Below, in pieces: positions 10,667-22,979 of a DNA stretch of 64,000 nucleotides (its first letter is position 1; each line of letters begins with the position of its first letter). This DNA comes from Lantana camara (taxonomy: Eukaryota; Streptophyta; Magnoliopsida; Lamiales; Verbenaceae): assembly GCA_037501455.1 (NCBI GenBank), contig CM074858.1:91672501-91736500 (forward strand). Direction: 5' to 3'. The notes under the pieces are model-generated. The model ran no database searches, had not been told where the DNA came from, and saw only the letters and a list, made by a program, of their open reading frames with translations. Both the position numbers and the translations under genes were made by a program.

Positions 10667-11897
10667 ATGGACCTTGCTAAGCGCCCTCGACCCATTGAAC
10701 CCTTCACTACCTCATCCCCCGTGGATCATCAACCGTAGGATTCGATCAATATAACTGTGAATACTATGGGCAATCCGTTTCAAAGGAATTTGGCAAGGAA
10801 CATCATTTCTACAAGGTTCTTTAAGGATGCATGGATGGACAGACTTGAAGCTTGGGGAGAGGTGAAGAGATTGTTTGACAACATCGGTTGGTTGTCTTTC
10901 CTCACGAAGAAGGATTTTACCTATGCTGAGATGACTGCCGCCTTCTTCACCACGATAGACTTTAATCCAGAGGTTAATACATTGCCTTTCACTTCAGATG
11001 ACCGGGAAACTCAGATTTGGAGTACGGATCGGGTAAGGGAGATTTTAAATTTTCGGGGGTCATGCTACTTCTTCATTGCCCAAGTGGGATGAGGCTCAGA
11101 GAGATGCGGTTTGGAAATCCTTTCCATTGCGTAAAGGTGTCCAGAATTATTCCTCCCGAAATACTAAGGATAGCTACTTTGATTCGTTGGCTTGGGTGAT
11201 AGTAAATAGGATCTTAGTTACAGGATTTTGTGCCCGTTACGGGAATGCTAGTCATATCAATGAGACGGAGTTAAGAATCATGTATATGATGAAGGAAGGC
11301 ATCAAATTTGATGGCACAGCGGAGTTCCTCTGGTTGCTTCGAGAGGTTACAGGGAGAGCTACCGAGACAATAGCCCACGGCGCATATGTGACTATGTTTG
11401 CTCGTGAGATAGATTGGAGGCCTAGAGGGTTGTTGCCGGTTGATTTTGGCTATGATATTGGTCCGCAGTATCTGGAGAACATAGGTTTAGCTATAGCATG
11501 GGAGAGTGGTCCATTCAAGGATGACATCTTGCCATGGAGGCCAATCCAGGATAGAGACAGGTTCTGGCAGATGTATACTTAGGGTAAGGCTCGTTATGAG
11601 GAGCTTTCTGATGTGCAGAAGAAGCTTTTAGCTCAGATTCTCGATAGACCGGATAATGAGTTTGAGTTTCTTCGCAATGTTGCACCAATTATTGTTGATG
11701 AAGCTGATGAAGAGGCACCGGTCAGTGTGAGGAGCCTTAGCACAGAGTTGGCAGGATTGCTAGCTGATGTGACGACCATGCACATGAGGATTGAAGATTT
11801 GACGCAGTATGTGGATGAGCGATTTGATGAATGGTAAGCTCATGTTGATGCCAAGTTTGAAAGGTTCTATGCTCGCCTTGACCAGTATTTCAGATGA
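10667..11897 (+). pseudogene. ATHILA-type ORF (env-position ORF of Athila), broken
   Basis: From ATG 10667 the frame runs with an in-frame TAG at 10736, a frameshift between about 11050 and 11090, then TAG at 11580 and TAA at 11835, ending at TGA 11895-11897. The protein resembles the plant 'ATHILA ORF' family: the N-terminal 'TRFFKDAWMDRL' and 'DNIGWLSFLT' blocks (about 10808-10911), then 'SLAWVIVNRILVTGF' (about 11184-11230) and a C-terminal coiled region (11740-11890). In Athila this ORF lies between pol and the 3' LTR. Its molecular role is not established. Four lesions show that this copy is dead. Confidence 0.75.
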
Positions 11898-13440
11898 CCA
11901 GTAGCCCCCTGAGCCTTGATTCTGCCATACCTTATTTCCCTTGCTTTATTGTCATTCTATTTTGATCATGTACTCTTTGATATTTTGATACTCTTGCTAC
12001 ACTTATGTCTTTGCTTATGTTTTGAACTCCATGAATTTTTATTTTTTTTATGCAATGTGTCCTTCCTTACTTATGTTTGTGACTTATGTGTTGCTTGTTG
12101 AATTCATGTTGATTATTAATTGCCTTTGCCCTTGATCCGTGTTTTTCTAGTCACTAATCTCAGGTTTGGAAGCTTTGCTAGCATGTTGCCGGATCTTCAT
12201 TTGATGAGGGTGTTTTCTTAAACTTTAACTCTTTATTTTGCATGAGGACATTGCAAAGTTTAAGTGTGGGGGAGGAGTACATGTTTGATTGGGAATATTA
12301 TGGACGTTAAACATGTGAATTGTTAGGAATTGAGAAATTTTGAAAATTCTCCCCCGTTTTGAACTTTTTCTTTGAAGTTTGATTGTTGAGCTTTTGCTAG
12401 AATGAGTTAGGCTATTCGAACTAAGGAAAATTTCATGAGATTGGATTACTTAGTGTGTTAGTATGCCCTTATATTTTGAGCACTTTTGAACGTGATAATG
12501 TACTTTGCTTAGAAGGGTGAATTGATGATTTTCAAATAAGTCTAAGATTTGATTAGGATGCATTTTACTCCTATTGAGGCAAAATTTTGAGTTAAGAAAA
12601 GATTAAGGAAGCGAAGTAGGCATTCGTTGTCGGAGGATTATAAGCCTTTCTTTTAGCCGTTTTTCACTAAATAACGTTATCTTATTGACCCCTTTGAGCC
12701 TTATTGTTGTGCAATGATTTTTGTAGCCAGGTTAGAAGCCTAATACACAACAAAAGAATAACACACCTTGTTCATTTTACACCAAGGCGTGCTCATCTGA
12801 TCTTGTATGGTGAATATCTATCTTTGGATCCTTTTTGATTGTTCTTGAGAATGAATTGAGAGATATATGTAAAGAAGAAAAAGAATGAGAAAAAAGTTTT
12901 GAAAAAGAAAGATATGAGAAAAAGAAAGAGCAAAAGAAAAGAAAAGAAAAATTATGCAAGTGTGAAATTGAGAGTGTGGGATACAATTTTCTAAGTATAG
13001 GGGAATGTGTTTAATGGTGAATGAAAGTACCGTGAGTTAAAGATTGAATGATGTAAGCTTGGTGAGTAGTCAATTGATCAAAAATTTCCATAACCTTACC
13101 CAAAGCCTACATTTCAATCTCGAAAGACCTACCGATTCTTAATTTTGATTTAATTCCATTAGTGGAGATAGGTGCGAAGAGTGTATTCCGAAGTTGGTGA
13201 TTAGAACTTAGGCGAAAATTGTGAATTTTTCATTTTAATCTTTGTACATTGTTTCGTTCGAATTCACACACTACACAAGGGTATACTTTTCATACTATGT
13301 TTGATGATCTTATGTTTATGAGTACTTGTTTGATGAGCTAGACTTGTTTAGGCGAAGGTTTGATGATTGCTTTGAGAAGATGGTTTGATGGGGATGTGTT
13401 TTCTTTATTTTCGTATTACTCGAGGACGAGCAATAGGCAA
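11898..13440 (+). other. Athila 3' internal non-coding region
   Basis: No coding similarity is seen. It contains an A/G-rich tract (12868-12950) and leads into the polypurine tract. Its length and lack of coding fit the long untranslated region before Athila 3' LTRs. Confidence 0.6.
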
Positions 13441-13453
13441 GTGTGGGGGATTT
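13441..13453 (+). promoter_or_regulatory. Polypurine tract of the Athila-type element
   Basis: GTGTGGGGGATTT lies immediately before the TGTTGAG start of the 3' LTR. It is the expected plus-strand priming site. Confidence 0.75.
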
Positions 13454-13777
13454 TGTTGAGCGAAAAATTCGCATGGTTTTAAGCGTTGATTAGAGTATAC
13501 TTTTGTGCGGTTTGATGCGTTTATATGTTTATTTTGCTCTATTTAGGTGTTTTAAGAGTTGGAGTTGAGAAACGGCAAAACAAAGTAAATTCACGTATTT
13601 TTAGAGGAAAAAAGAGTAACTCTCCGTTGCCCCTTAGATGTAAAGTTGTTAACCCCCGTCAACAGAGGCAGGAGCATCACCTTGGCGAGATAGAAGGGGT
13701 AACGCCCATTAACCCCTAGCAGAAGGAGAGTGGTAACGCCCATTACCACTTATAAAAGTGTTATTGACTGTGATTTG

Positions 13778-15807
13778 TGTTGGAAAACTAGAACAGAAAC
13801 GCAGTGGAAATTTAAAATTTTTCCAAAAGATTGATCATGGACTTGCAATTCTCGTATCTTATCTTAGGGTGTTTAGAAACTTACGTTGATTGAAACTTTC
13901 TAGTGATGTCAGTACCGCCTACTGAACACCCTTCAAGCGGAATGTCCCTCGAACGGTTCTCGATAGATCCCAAAGCAGTGATCCTCCAAAGCCTATCCAC
14001 ACCAGTCCTAGAACACGATCAAGCAAGTGAGAATGCTAGTTCTATAACTTGTGTTAACGGCTAGGGTTTTGCTTTGAAAACTTTTCTTTTACTTTTCTCA
14101 AAAAACTTAACACTTCGTGAGTGTTGGTCTAAAGAATAAGAAAGCCCCAATCCCCTTATTTATACTCATGTGGTTCGAACCCCCTAGGGTTTCCAAGAAC
14201 CAATGGGATTTTTTTCTTGCTCACTAATTAACTAATTAATTATTTAATTTAATTGGAGAAAATAAGTGCCCAACTTGTTCTCCAAGTCTTGCAAGAATAA
14301 CTTTCTCTCTCCTACAATAGGAAGTTAGACTTTTCAACTTTCCTAAAGCTAAAAGTCAAGATTCAATAAATAATTTAATTCCCAATTAATTATTTATTGG
14401 GTTAAGCTTGAGAAATAAAATCTTAATAATTAATTCAAAATTAATTAAAAGACTTAAATTAACTAATTACTATTCAATTAATTAATTCTAGAAAAGAATT
14501 CACGTGTAATAAAATTACGTGCTGAAACCACGTTACTACACGTGTACATTACACGTGCAGGCCACGTGTGCATGACATGTGGCAGCCACGTGCTCATGAC
14601 ACATGGCAGTCACGTTCCAAGCGTGACACGTGGCGGGGCATGACTCTTCTCACCCTCTTTGATCAACATTTTGATCCTTCATTAATCATATTAACATCCT
14701 ACCATAACCCTCGTGTCCTGGCATTTGTGTGTTACCCTTTAGGTTCATTATTCGATTAGCAGTGACAATAATTAATTAATTAATCATTTCATAGATCACG
14801 CTATCGTAATCTAGCAATGGTTGTGTGACCCCTAGCCGAATAACGAAATGAATCGAAGAACCTTTCAGTCAATAACATACTGTGAAATACGATCCTCCTA
14901 CAACTCCATCTCTCAATCAAGAACTAAGGCATGAGAATATTCTCAGAGCCCAAATATTCTTGATCTTTAAAGTTAAGTTCGTTTCATATCCATTTAGACC
15001 TCAATCCAAGAAAACCCCATTTTCTTGATATCTTGATCTTTTATCCACCTTGGCCAAGGGTTTAAGTTTAATGGACTACGAACAACTCAATCAGTAAGAG
15101 ATCATTCTTGTTCTTGCAACAAGTGTAGGTCCTTTGTCGATTCTACTAATTCTGCATATGCCACTTGTGCAATCCCAACATAGGCCGTGGTTCAGGTGTG
15201 TATATGGAGACATCCTTTTGAGCCTATATCAAAGATTACAGAGTTAGCTCATATGAGACATTACAGAATCTCAAGTCTAAGGATTAATGAATCACGTTAT
15301 TGACCTGTAAGATATTTCCTAATCTGGAAGTTTCTGGAAATTTCCTTTCCCATTTAGGAATGTTCTCACGTAGGACACCTCAGTGATGAAGTTCTAGTAA
15401 CGATCACCCTCATGTATTATGAACGCATCATCATATGCACTTATCACTCCATGAAACTGAGTGATTCTTCAAAAGGACATAATCACATAAGCAAGTCTCA
15501 GCAGAGTCAAGGTCGACACTCCCACTGTCTGTCGGACTCTCGACTTGGAGAAGTTTCTAATCCTCGCCTATGGAGTTAAGAACTTGTTTCATGTGTCGTT
15601 CCCATAACAATAAAGTTCTTAATGGCCTCATCGGATTAGGGGAGTTCAGTACATGCAACACACAGTCAAACCCAAACAGACAAACTAAGCACATAAAGAA
15701 GTGATTGCCTATGAACAAAATCATTTCGTTTATTATTCAAAGACTGTTTGTGATATTATAAGGAAATAGTAAAGCCAAAAGCAGCTTTAAGGGCACTATT
15801 CCCAACA
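13778..15807 (-). mobile_element. Solo LTR, 'TGTTRGGAATAGTGCCC' family, copy 1
   Basis: On the minus strand it starts TGTTGGGAATAGTGCCC (15807) and ends TTCCAACA (13778). The flanks are ATTTG (13773-13777) and TTTTG (15808-15812), a TSD with one mismatch. Orientation is set by the minus-strand TATAAATAA (plus 14156-14164), downstream of a G-box cluster (14502-14635). The related copy at 46169-48097 has the same layout. No coding region and no second LTR are present, so the interior was lost by LTR recombination. The superfamily (Copia or Gypsy) is not determinable here. Confidence 0.82.
14502..14635 (-). promoter_or_regulatory. G-box (CACGTG) cluster in solo LTR copy 1
   Basis: About ten CACGTG or near-CACGTG motifs lie within 135 bp, some 340-470 bp upstream of the minus-strand TATA. 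G-boxes bind bZIP and bHLH factors (light, abscisic acid, stress). The same cluster is kept in copy 2 at 47313-47385. Confidence 0.7.
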
Positions 15808-16922
15808 TTTTGTGCTTGAGAAGGTAACGCTTGTTACCAGAGTAGGTGAGAGAAGGGTTTGAGCTGCTATTTAAGTGTGTCTAAGAGTCTGTTTTAGGGA
15901 GTGCTTCTTCCGATTCTTCTTCAGTTCTTGACCTAGCTTGGAGAGGAAGTTACAGAGCTTTTGAAGAGTTATTCAGAGATTTCGAAAGGACGAAAGGATC
16001 GAATTTTTCAAACAATTTCAGTTTTTCCGATTTTATTATTACTTTATTTATCAAACTAATTCCTCTAAGTTTAGTTTTTAATTCGTTTTCATGTTAGATT
16101 TGTTTTTCCAGATTTTCTTGATTGTTTAGGTTCGCGTTTACGAGACTCTGTTTAGAATTGATGAACATGAATTTGTTTAATGCAATTTGCTTTAGTTTTA
16201 TGAGTTTTGTGTTAATTATGAGTAGTTAAATCTCTAGGGCTAGGGGAGTGATGATGACTGCATAATAAGTGTTTGATATAATGCTTGAATGACTTGTGTT
16301 AATTCTTAGTTCTGAAAACAGGTTTGAATTGACTTGCGATGGCCTAATCACCCTTAGCATGACTTAGAATTGCCTAATATCGAGAGATTAATGGTAATTG
16401 AGATTGTTTTCATAACTTGTAAGGCGTAGAATGCAAATCAATTTGGTTCTAACTTATACAACAGTAAATCTTATTCCATGTCGAGCCGCTAGAATTTGAA
16501 TTGCACTAGTCTTGTTCATATGGTTTAATTAATTATTGATGATTTGCGAGAGCAACATTGAGCTTAATTGAGCACTTGGTTACGCCTTGAGAGAGGGTAA
16601 TACTAACTTAAGTGACTAGGTTGTAGAATTACACTTGTCAATATGTTGACTCTTGAATGTATAAGTTATTACTCCCCTGCCTAATTAGTTTACTGATTTT
16701 AATCTACGCGTTTTAGTTGTCAGTTGTGTTTTAATTCTGATTAATTGTTTAATTCAGTTTTAGTAGAATAAATAATCAACTGATTTTTGTTTGGTATTTA
16801 GATTAGAAAAAGATATTGAGTAGTGATTGATTTCCCTTCCCTGTGGGTACGATCCTATTATGCTAGGAGTATGTTAGTGTACACTTGAACGATTAGTTTT
16901 AACTTAAAATCACAACAACGGT

Positions 16923-17627
16923 CAGAGTTTGGTTGGAGACTTATGCATGCTCACTCACCGAGCCATTATGATTATTATAAATTTTGAACTTAATGAATTT
17001 AATATGAATTAGTCGTGAAGTTCGAGCATTACTTAGTTATTTTCTTGCCCTTCGTGGGAACTAATTCTAAATAAAATATTGCTCAGAATTTATAACTCGC
17101 ATGCGTATGTTTGTATATATATGTATGACTATTGCTCACTCAGTCTTATAGAGATTGACCCCTCTTTCCACTCTTCCAGTTTCTTGCAGGTTTAGTTAGG
17201 CGGGAGTCGAATCTTAGCTCGCTTGTTCGAGTCACTTGTACACTTAGTCACATTTCACATTGTTATGAATTAAGTTGTATCTTTTTATGTATTTGGATCT
17301 GTGTGCCAATTTCGATATTATTGGATTTGACTCGGGACAGGTTGCATGCTTAGTTGAACCCGTTGTTAGGTTGCATTATGGATTTAGTTTACATTTATAA
17401 ATTGTTAGACTTGTAACTAGTGTTGGAATTATGCATGATATTATTTCTTTCGCACCGTATTTTGGGATTTGTGATTAAATGGTATAGGGTTAGATTCCGC
17501 CTAGCCAGGATTATTTTATTTTGTCACCCGCTCGCTATGAGTCCGGTTCATGCTTGAACTATCCATTTCATGTGTGGACTAGACTTGTAGTGTGAGGGAT
17601 GTGGTGCCTATCGTTGAGCGTGCTACA
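16923..17627 (+). mobile_element. Tekay-like LTR 'Y', right part
   Basis: This part continues the LTR interrupted at 5244. It opens with the 'ggttggagac..atgc.cactca' block seen at 52761 in another LTR, then a CAGTCTTATAGAGATTG hairpin (17141-17157), GTTAGGCGGG (17195-17204), TCCGCCTAGC (17496-17505) and the end GCTACA at 17627. No primer-binding site follows. Confidence 0.75.
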
Positions 17628-17749
17628 TATTGGAACGATGGTTAGCATATGTACAACCCTTCCATCACTGGAGAAGAGGTAGGTATGTCTGATGTTGATT
17701 TTGTTTGAATTTGAATATGAATATGAAATGAGGAGTTGGTTGGAGTTTG
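17628..17749 (+). mobile_element. Tekay-like LTR 'X', left fragment
   Basis: The fragment 'cccttccatcactgga' to 'ggttggagtttg' corresponds to 52660-52770 of the LARD LTR. It continues after the nested solo LTR at 20342. Confidence 0.55.
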
Positions 17750-20336
17750 TGTAGCACCCCTTTACACGTGGAGGTGCCACACCCCCTGCACTATAGGTCA
17801 ATCCACATACGAAACGGACAATCCGTACATGAACTAACCTATAGCGAACGGGTGACAATGCAATACGCGACAGGCTAGGCGGGATTAATGTATACATGCA
17901 CGAGTGAAAGCGGAAGCATAACTAATCACTATCAAATATAACTATTAAACATGTCATGACATTTCTCATTTACCAAGTCAAATATGTTCAAGTTTTACAT
18001 ATCAATACATTATCATCGCCGAATATAAATAACAATTAACCTTAAACATATTTCCTTTGAACAATAAATGAATAAACAAGTAAAATGCACCGTGCTGGAC
18101 TCGACTACATGGACTGGACTGGACTTGACACGACTTGACTCCCGCCTAGCAGGCACCTGCAAGAACCTGAAAGGTGGAGGCGTCAGTCTATGGAAGACTG
18201 AGTGAGGGGCATACATATATATTAGCGCAAATAACAGGCAAGTTATAACCTCGGGTAAGGTTTTGTAACTAAAATAATATGAGTGCAAGAACAACATAGT
18301 ACTCGCCCGAGATTACAACTATCAAGTTTAACACGATAATCACGTTTATTATAACAATCAGTGGCCCTGGCGAGGGGCGTGCACGATCTCCAACCAACCT
18401 CGACAGTGAACAAGAATTACACTTTCATTTAATTAAGTTATCATGCAAGTCATTATAGTGCACACGATCAATAACACGAAATTCTCCTTTCTCCAATGGT
18501 GGTGGGTTTGTAAGGCCCGAACCACCCACGATATCACGTTGCACGTCGGGAACATGAATCCCACGATTTGAGAGAGGTGTGTGAGTTACCCGTCAGCCCT
18601 ATGCTTTCCCGGTTGGCTCAAACACTCACCCTCGGGCCCATAAACACGATACACGATAGTTCGCCAAACACGATCACGATAACACGATAACACGATACAC
18701 GACTTGCTTGTAACACGATACACGACCTGCTTTTAATGATCATGACTTGCTTTCAAGAAACACGATTTACTTTTCAAGAACACGACTTGAGAGTTTAGAA
18801 ACACTTGTAAATATGTATTTATACCGTTTGGCCCAAAAGTCACATAAAGTTATACGGGTTCTTAAGTAACTGGCAATTAAACCTCACCTGACAGGCGACA
18901 CGATGACTCATGGATGCGTGAACATGCTCTATTGAACACAATCTCCGCCCCGGGAGAATAACTGGACAAGAAACAGGACATGATGTACTCGTGAGACGAT
19001 AACTCATCAATGTTGCCAAATAGGACGTACGACTTAACTATACAACAAGATGACATGCATTCACGAATGTAGCATATAAATATCATGTTATGACATGTAA
19101 TTAGTCATATAATAACATGTTAGGGTTAATTAAATGATTAGAGAAGGATTTGGAATTGTTACATTTATGCAGAAACATTCTGCCTCTCCAGGGGTCTGGG
19201 AACGGCCGTTCCAGATTTTAATAGAAAATGGGAAGGGTCGTTCGCTGCTCCCGAAGCTGCTCCCGAAGATGGGAACGGCCGTTCCCGTCTTGTGAGACAA
19301 AGTGGGAACGGGCGTTCCCGTCCTCGCCGCCACGTACACTGTTCACACTATGGGAACGGCCGTTCCCCCTTTACAAAGGGAACGGGAATGGTCGTTCCCG
19401 TTATGCAGAAGATGGAGAAACAGGGGAGAAGAACAGGGGAGGTACGAATTCACCAACCAAGCTTCATAAACACTTATAATTCACTTCCAACAATTATAAT
19501 TCATGAAGAGAAGTATGTATACATGCTTGAAAGGTAATAAAATCCAACATAAACACATGTTTCATGCCTTGATCATCACAATCCTCACCTCAAGCTCAAA
19601 TATCAATTTAACATATAATTCCATACTCTTCAAGATTCGTACATGAATTTCAAGTCTAAAGATTAATATCATGCTTCTAACATCATATAGGCAAGTTATC
19701 ATATGGAATTCATAACCCTAGCTTCAAGAATTGCTATCAAGAGATCACATATATCCATGGCTACCTTGAAAGAGAGATATGAGATGAGAAGAGATGATGA
19801 TGTTGAAAGAGCTTCGAAGCTTGTAAATTTCTCCGGAAAACCAGCTTGAAATGATGAAATTCCTCTCCCTTCCATGGAGGTTTAGGTTCGGTGGAGCAAG
19901 GAAGCAAACATATATGTTTTGATGAAAATGAAAATGAAGGTTGGAGAAGATATGCATATACCGACATTTTTGGCAACATGTAATATTTATGATCAAATCC
20001 TCCAAGTTTTATAAGTCATGCAATTAAGTATAAAAGGTTTGGAAAGTGATCAATTTAGTCCAAGAAGCTTTCATGCAATTTGGTCCTTACATTTAAATAA
20101 ATGATCAATCAAAGGCAATTAAGCAATTAAATCATTTTTGGCAAATAATTCGTATAACAAATGAATCCAATTCATGTCGTAATATTCAAATTGATACATA
20201 TTTCACATAATCATATTGAATGATAATTTATATAATTTATCCTAAAATTTAGGAATTTAATAAACGAAAGGATTAAATAAATCCTAGCTCTCAAAAAATC
20301 ACACATGTCGTGCGTACCTGAAATTGGGGCGTTACA
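17750..20336 (-). mobile_element. Tekay-like solo LTR with perfect TSD
   Basis: It runs from TGTAGCACC on plus to GGGGCGTTACA; read on minus it is TGTAACGCCCC..GGTGCTACA, 2587 bp. The TSD GTTTG is perfect (17745-17749 and 20337-20341). Inside are the CAGTCT hairpin (18184-18200), the GCTAGGCGGG / CCCGCCTAGC pair (17874-17883 and 18141-18150), a loose CACGAT-rich array (about 18640-18790) and the palindrome cluster at 19198-19399. Confidence 0.93.
19198..19399. repeat. GGGAACGGCCGTTCCC palindrome cluster
   Basis: Six copies lie in about 200 bp: 19198-19212, 19229-19243 (degenerate), 19271-19286 (perfect), 19304-19319 (core CGGGCG), 19352-19367 (perfect) and 19384-19399 (core TGGTCG). This is the strongest example of the arm-CGNNCG-arm design. 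Overlapping open frames here are accidental. Confidence 0.92.
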
Positions 20337-20341
20337 GTTTG

Positions 20342-21178
20342 AGCTCGCAGCCGCCGAGTGTTCTATCTGTTTGTCATAACGTGAAACGGGGGTAGATTCT
20401 TAAATTAAGATAAAATTTGGTATATTTTAACCTAATAAAATATGCTCTGATATGTTTGTTAAGTTGGCTCTGTTTTGAACTTACACTTTGATTTATGTAA
20501 CTCAAGTTCCGTTTTGTTTTGTTTGTAAAGTCACCCTATATATATTCTCACGGGCAAATATTTTGGCATGCAAAAACTAGTCCCGTATTCACGAATATCT
20601 ACTTTTGAACGTACTGTGATCTCACGTATATGTATGTGTGCGTGTGTAGCCCCTCACTCAGTCTTTAGACTGACGCTCCCCCTCCCCATGTTTTTAGCTT
20701 TGCAGGTTTGCTTTGGAGTTCAAGCTAGGCGGCGTGAGTCGGTCTTGGAGTCTGTTTTGAGTTAACTCTTGTGTATGAGTTTATTTCCTTCGCATACGCA
20801 CCTTGTATAAGTTTGTTTCCTTCGCATACGCACCTTGTATTTGTTTAATTATATAATGATTGGGGACAGGCTTCTAGGGGTAGTATGAACCCATTTGAAT
20901 CGTGATGTATGATTTACATTTATGTTGGATTTTCGGGATTAGATATTTATGTTAGTTGAATCTGTCACTTGTATGTTTGGATTTTATTGTTTGGCATGTT
21001 TATGCTTTCGCATTTGCGTTATTTGCATTTTGAAGTTTATAGTCTACTTTCAACCTAACTTAGGTGCGTTTGTCTGTCTCCCGTTCACCTATGCTCGGTT
21101 CATGTACGGGTCTCCCATATCATATGTGTATTGGGTCTAGGTGTGGGGATGTGGTGTCCCACTGTGTCGGGTGCTACA
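20342..21178 (+). mobile_element. Tekay-like LTR 'X', right part
   Basis: This part holds CAGTCTTTAGACTG (20659-20672), GCTAGGCGGC (20724-20733) and the end GGGTGCTACA at 21178. A partner CCCGCCTAGC is not found. The sequence then switches directly to a Copia gag relic on the other strand. Confidence 0.7.
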
Positions 21179-21564
21179 AGGTCTACTTCCATATTCTCCA
21201 AAATCCATGTACAGATTATTAAATCGGTTTGTTCCCATCGGTGGTAAGTAGGATGGTCGAGCGTCGGGGGTACCGGAACTCCAATGATATGGCTGAGTTT
21301 TTCCCTCCCGCTGATCGCCATTCGCATGATTTGGGACCATAGGAAGCAATTGAGCTGATTTAATTTTACGCTGAGATTTACCTTTTGTGGTACCTGATGT
21401 TGCTTTGTTTCTGTTTGGGGCTGCAAATTTTGAATAATACTAGCTAACTGTGTGGCCAAGGATTCGACGAGCTGCTGCGATTCCTTACCGAAACTGGAGT
21501 TGTTGCTTTCTTCGGCCATGGCCAGGAAAAGGTACGACATGTGATGAGCAAGGTTCGTATTCAT
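21179..21564 (-). pseudogene. gag: Copia-type gag N-terminus, truncated
   Basis: The start is ATG at 21564, 17 bp downstream of the primer-binding site on the minus strand. About 130 residues remain before the frame runs into LTR X. A short low-complexity head (Ser/Gln-rich) precedes the Copia gag signature 'NCFLWSQIMRMAISGREKL' (about 21295-21351) and 'WEQTDLIICTWILENM'. This N-terminal gag region of plant Copia elements contributes to capsid formation. Protease, integrase and reverse transcriptase are missing, lost where LTR X begins. Confidence 0.85.
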
Positions 21565-21580
21565 TTAATGGATCATCGCC

Positions 21581-21593
21581 TGCTCTGATACCA
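21581..21593 (-). promoter_or_regulatory. Primer-binding site, initiator tRNA-Met type (Copia)
   Basis: Minus strand TGGTATCAGAGCA directly follows the LTR end. This is the classic tRNA-iMet primer site. Confidence 0.9.
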
Positions 21594-21875
21594 TGTTAGC
21601 AATTATGAACGCCATAGTATTGGGGAATATTTTGTTTGTATTCAATTTGTGTGTGTAAAAGTATATCTTACAATGTACATGATCTCTACATATATACAAG
21701 GGATTACCTAGTTTGATTAGGGAAAGTCAACTATCAATGTCTATCAAAATCCCTAATTAATCGTTTCCTTTCTTAACACCGATTAGATGATAAGTATATT
21801 AATATTACATTTACTATTAATTAGCTGAATAATCACACCAAAATTTGAACCAAATCATATAACACTAGTAAAACA
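21594..21875 (-). mobile_element. Copia-type 5' LTR
   Basis: On minus it starts TGTTTTACTAG (21875) and ends TTGCTAACA (21594), 282 bp. A TATA-like GTATATATG lies at about 21689-21697. It abuts the tRNA-Met primer site, which fixes its role as the 5' LTR. The 3' LTR is not in the window. Confidence 0.82.
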
Positions 21876-22439
21876 TCCCCTCCTCATTATATTAGATTGG
21901 CCAAACTCGAAGTAGAATTAGTTATCCAACATTTAGTATAGAGCCGTTTGGGGTTCTAATTTCCACAATTATATAACTATATGAGTTATATTTTTCAATG
22001 GATTTCCATAATTAATCACTTTGAGCATGTTTTGTACAGTATAGGCAGTGAAATTATTACTTGTTATGGTGTGTTTAAGCCTTAAGGTTGACACCATGAG
22101 AGAATATTATAAAGTTTATATTTGATTAAGGATCAAGAAATAGAGGGGAGAAGGGAAACAAAGCAGCTTTTAGCAAACAAAAAATAATAATAAAATTTGT
22201 TTGGAAATAAATTTCGTGGCAAAATGCAAAATTTGGGATTTTCTATTTATAATTAATTTAATTTTAGGGGACAATTTGCTATGTTATCAAAAGTTTGGCA
22301 TAATTTTATGTGCGACTTTGGGATGGCTCTTGTAGTGAGAAAATTTGAAGTCTCTCTCCATGGAAGAACAAGACCAAGTTACGCGATCTTCCAAGAAAGT
22401 TAAAATCAGATACAAAAAGCGAACACTATAGAGGCTGAT
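21876..22439. other. AT-rich intergenic sequence
   Basis: I see no gene, repeat structure or long open frame here. Confidence 0.5.
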
Positions 22440-22583
22440 CTATGATTTATGATTACTTTTAAAAATATTATTTTGTCCTGTCGTGTCGTGTCGAACACTT
22501 GTATCGTATACTATGTCTGACACTCATCACGTGGGAAATTAAAAAAGGATTTGTGTTGCCGTGTCCATATCCATACATCATAG
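22440..22583. mobile_element. hAT-like MITE, copy B
   Basis: A 144-bp degraded copy is flanked by AGGCTGAT (22432-22439) and AGGATGAT (22584-22591), an 8-bp TSD with one mismatch. It contains GTCCTGTCGTGTCGTGTC and ends ..CATCATAG. Confidence 0.8.
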
Positions 22584-22605
22584 AGGATGATAATGGACAA
22601 AGGTG

Positions 22606-22979
22606 ATGCTCTGAGTGGAGATTCGGGGCCTTATACTGCAGAGTGCGGACGCTGGGGAGATCTATCAATTATAGTTTTCTCTCGGCCAGGATTATTGTGA
22701 TGTGGGGGCTACACAACGACTACGATTTGATCAACGTAGGTCACGGTTGTTTCATGCTGAAGCTGCGAGATAGGGAGAAAACAGAATCCATTCTAAACGG
22801 AGGTCCTTGGAGGATTGGTGGCTATTATCTTGTAGTTAGGAAATGGATGCCTAACTTCCAATCAAGGTCACCACTACAATAACTTGAGTTAGGGTGGATG
22901 AACTGTCAATGGATTTTTTCAATGAGAATATTGTGCATGCAGTTTCGGCTAATATAAGGGAAACAGTTTGTGGATAGAA
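22606..22979 (+). pseudogene. LINE ORF1 relic (DUF4283-type domain)
   Basis: Read on plus, 'TLGRSINYSFLSARI', 'HGCFMLKLRDREKTESILNG', 'GPWRIGGYYLVVRKWMPNF' and, after a frameshift near 22880, 'RVDELSMDFFNENIVHAVSA' follow the plan of the DUF4283 domain found in ORF1 of plant non-LTR retrotransposons. Only about 120 residues remain. The zinc-knuckle, endonuclease and reverse transcriptase parts are missing. A host gene with DUF4283 is possible, but the isolation and frameshift favour a LINE relic. Confidence 0.75.

Larger units (their letters stand above)
5245..16917 (+). mobile_element. Athila-type Ty3/gypsy element, non-autonomous, full length
   Basis: LTRs at 5245-6694 and 13454-16917 start TGTTGAGCG and end ATCACAACA. 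A perfect 5-bp TSD, ACGGT, flanks the element (5240-5244 and 16918-16922). The tRNA-Asp-type primer-binding site (6701) and a G-rich polypurine tract (13441-13453) are in the expected places. Inside are gag, a protease relic and an ATHILA-type ORF, all with stops or frameshifts. No reverse transcriptase, RNase H or integrase is visible, so it must have depended on a relative for mobility. The span includes a nested 2030-bp solo LTR, a 162-bp MITE and an organellar rRNA fragment. Confidence 0.92.
13454..16917 (+). repeat. 3' LTR of the Athila-type element, split by a solo LTR
   Basis: The LTR runs 13454-13777 and 15808-16917, about 1.43 kb once the nested element is removed, which matches the 1450-bp 5' LTR. 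A stretch equivalent to about 5545-5575 of the 5' LTR is altered around the insertion point, so a palindrome copy was lost there. Confidence 0.9.

Noticed and set aside
12777..12986. Minus-strand open frame rich in Phe/Ser
   Set aside because: It is the complement of an A/G-rich tract before the Athila polypurine tract.
18640..18790. CACGAT-rich array
   Set aside because: Irregular, low-copy simple repeat inside a solo LTR; no independent boundaries.
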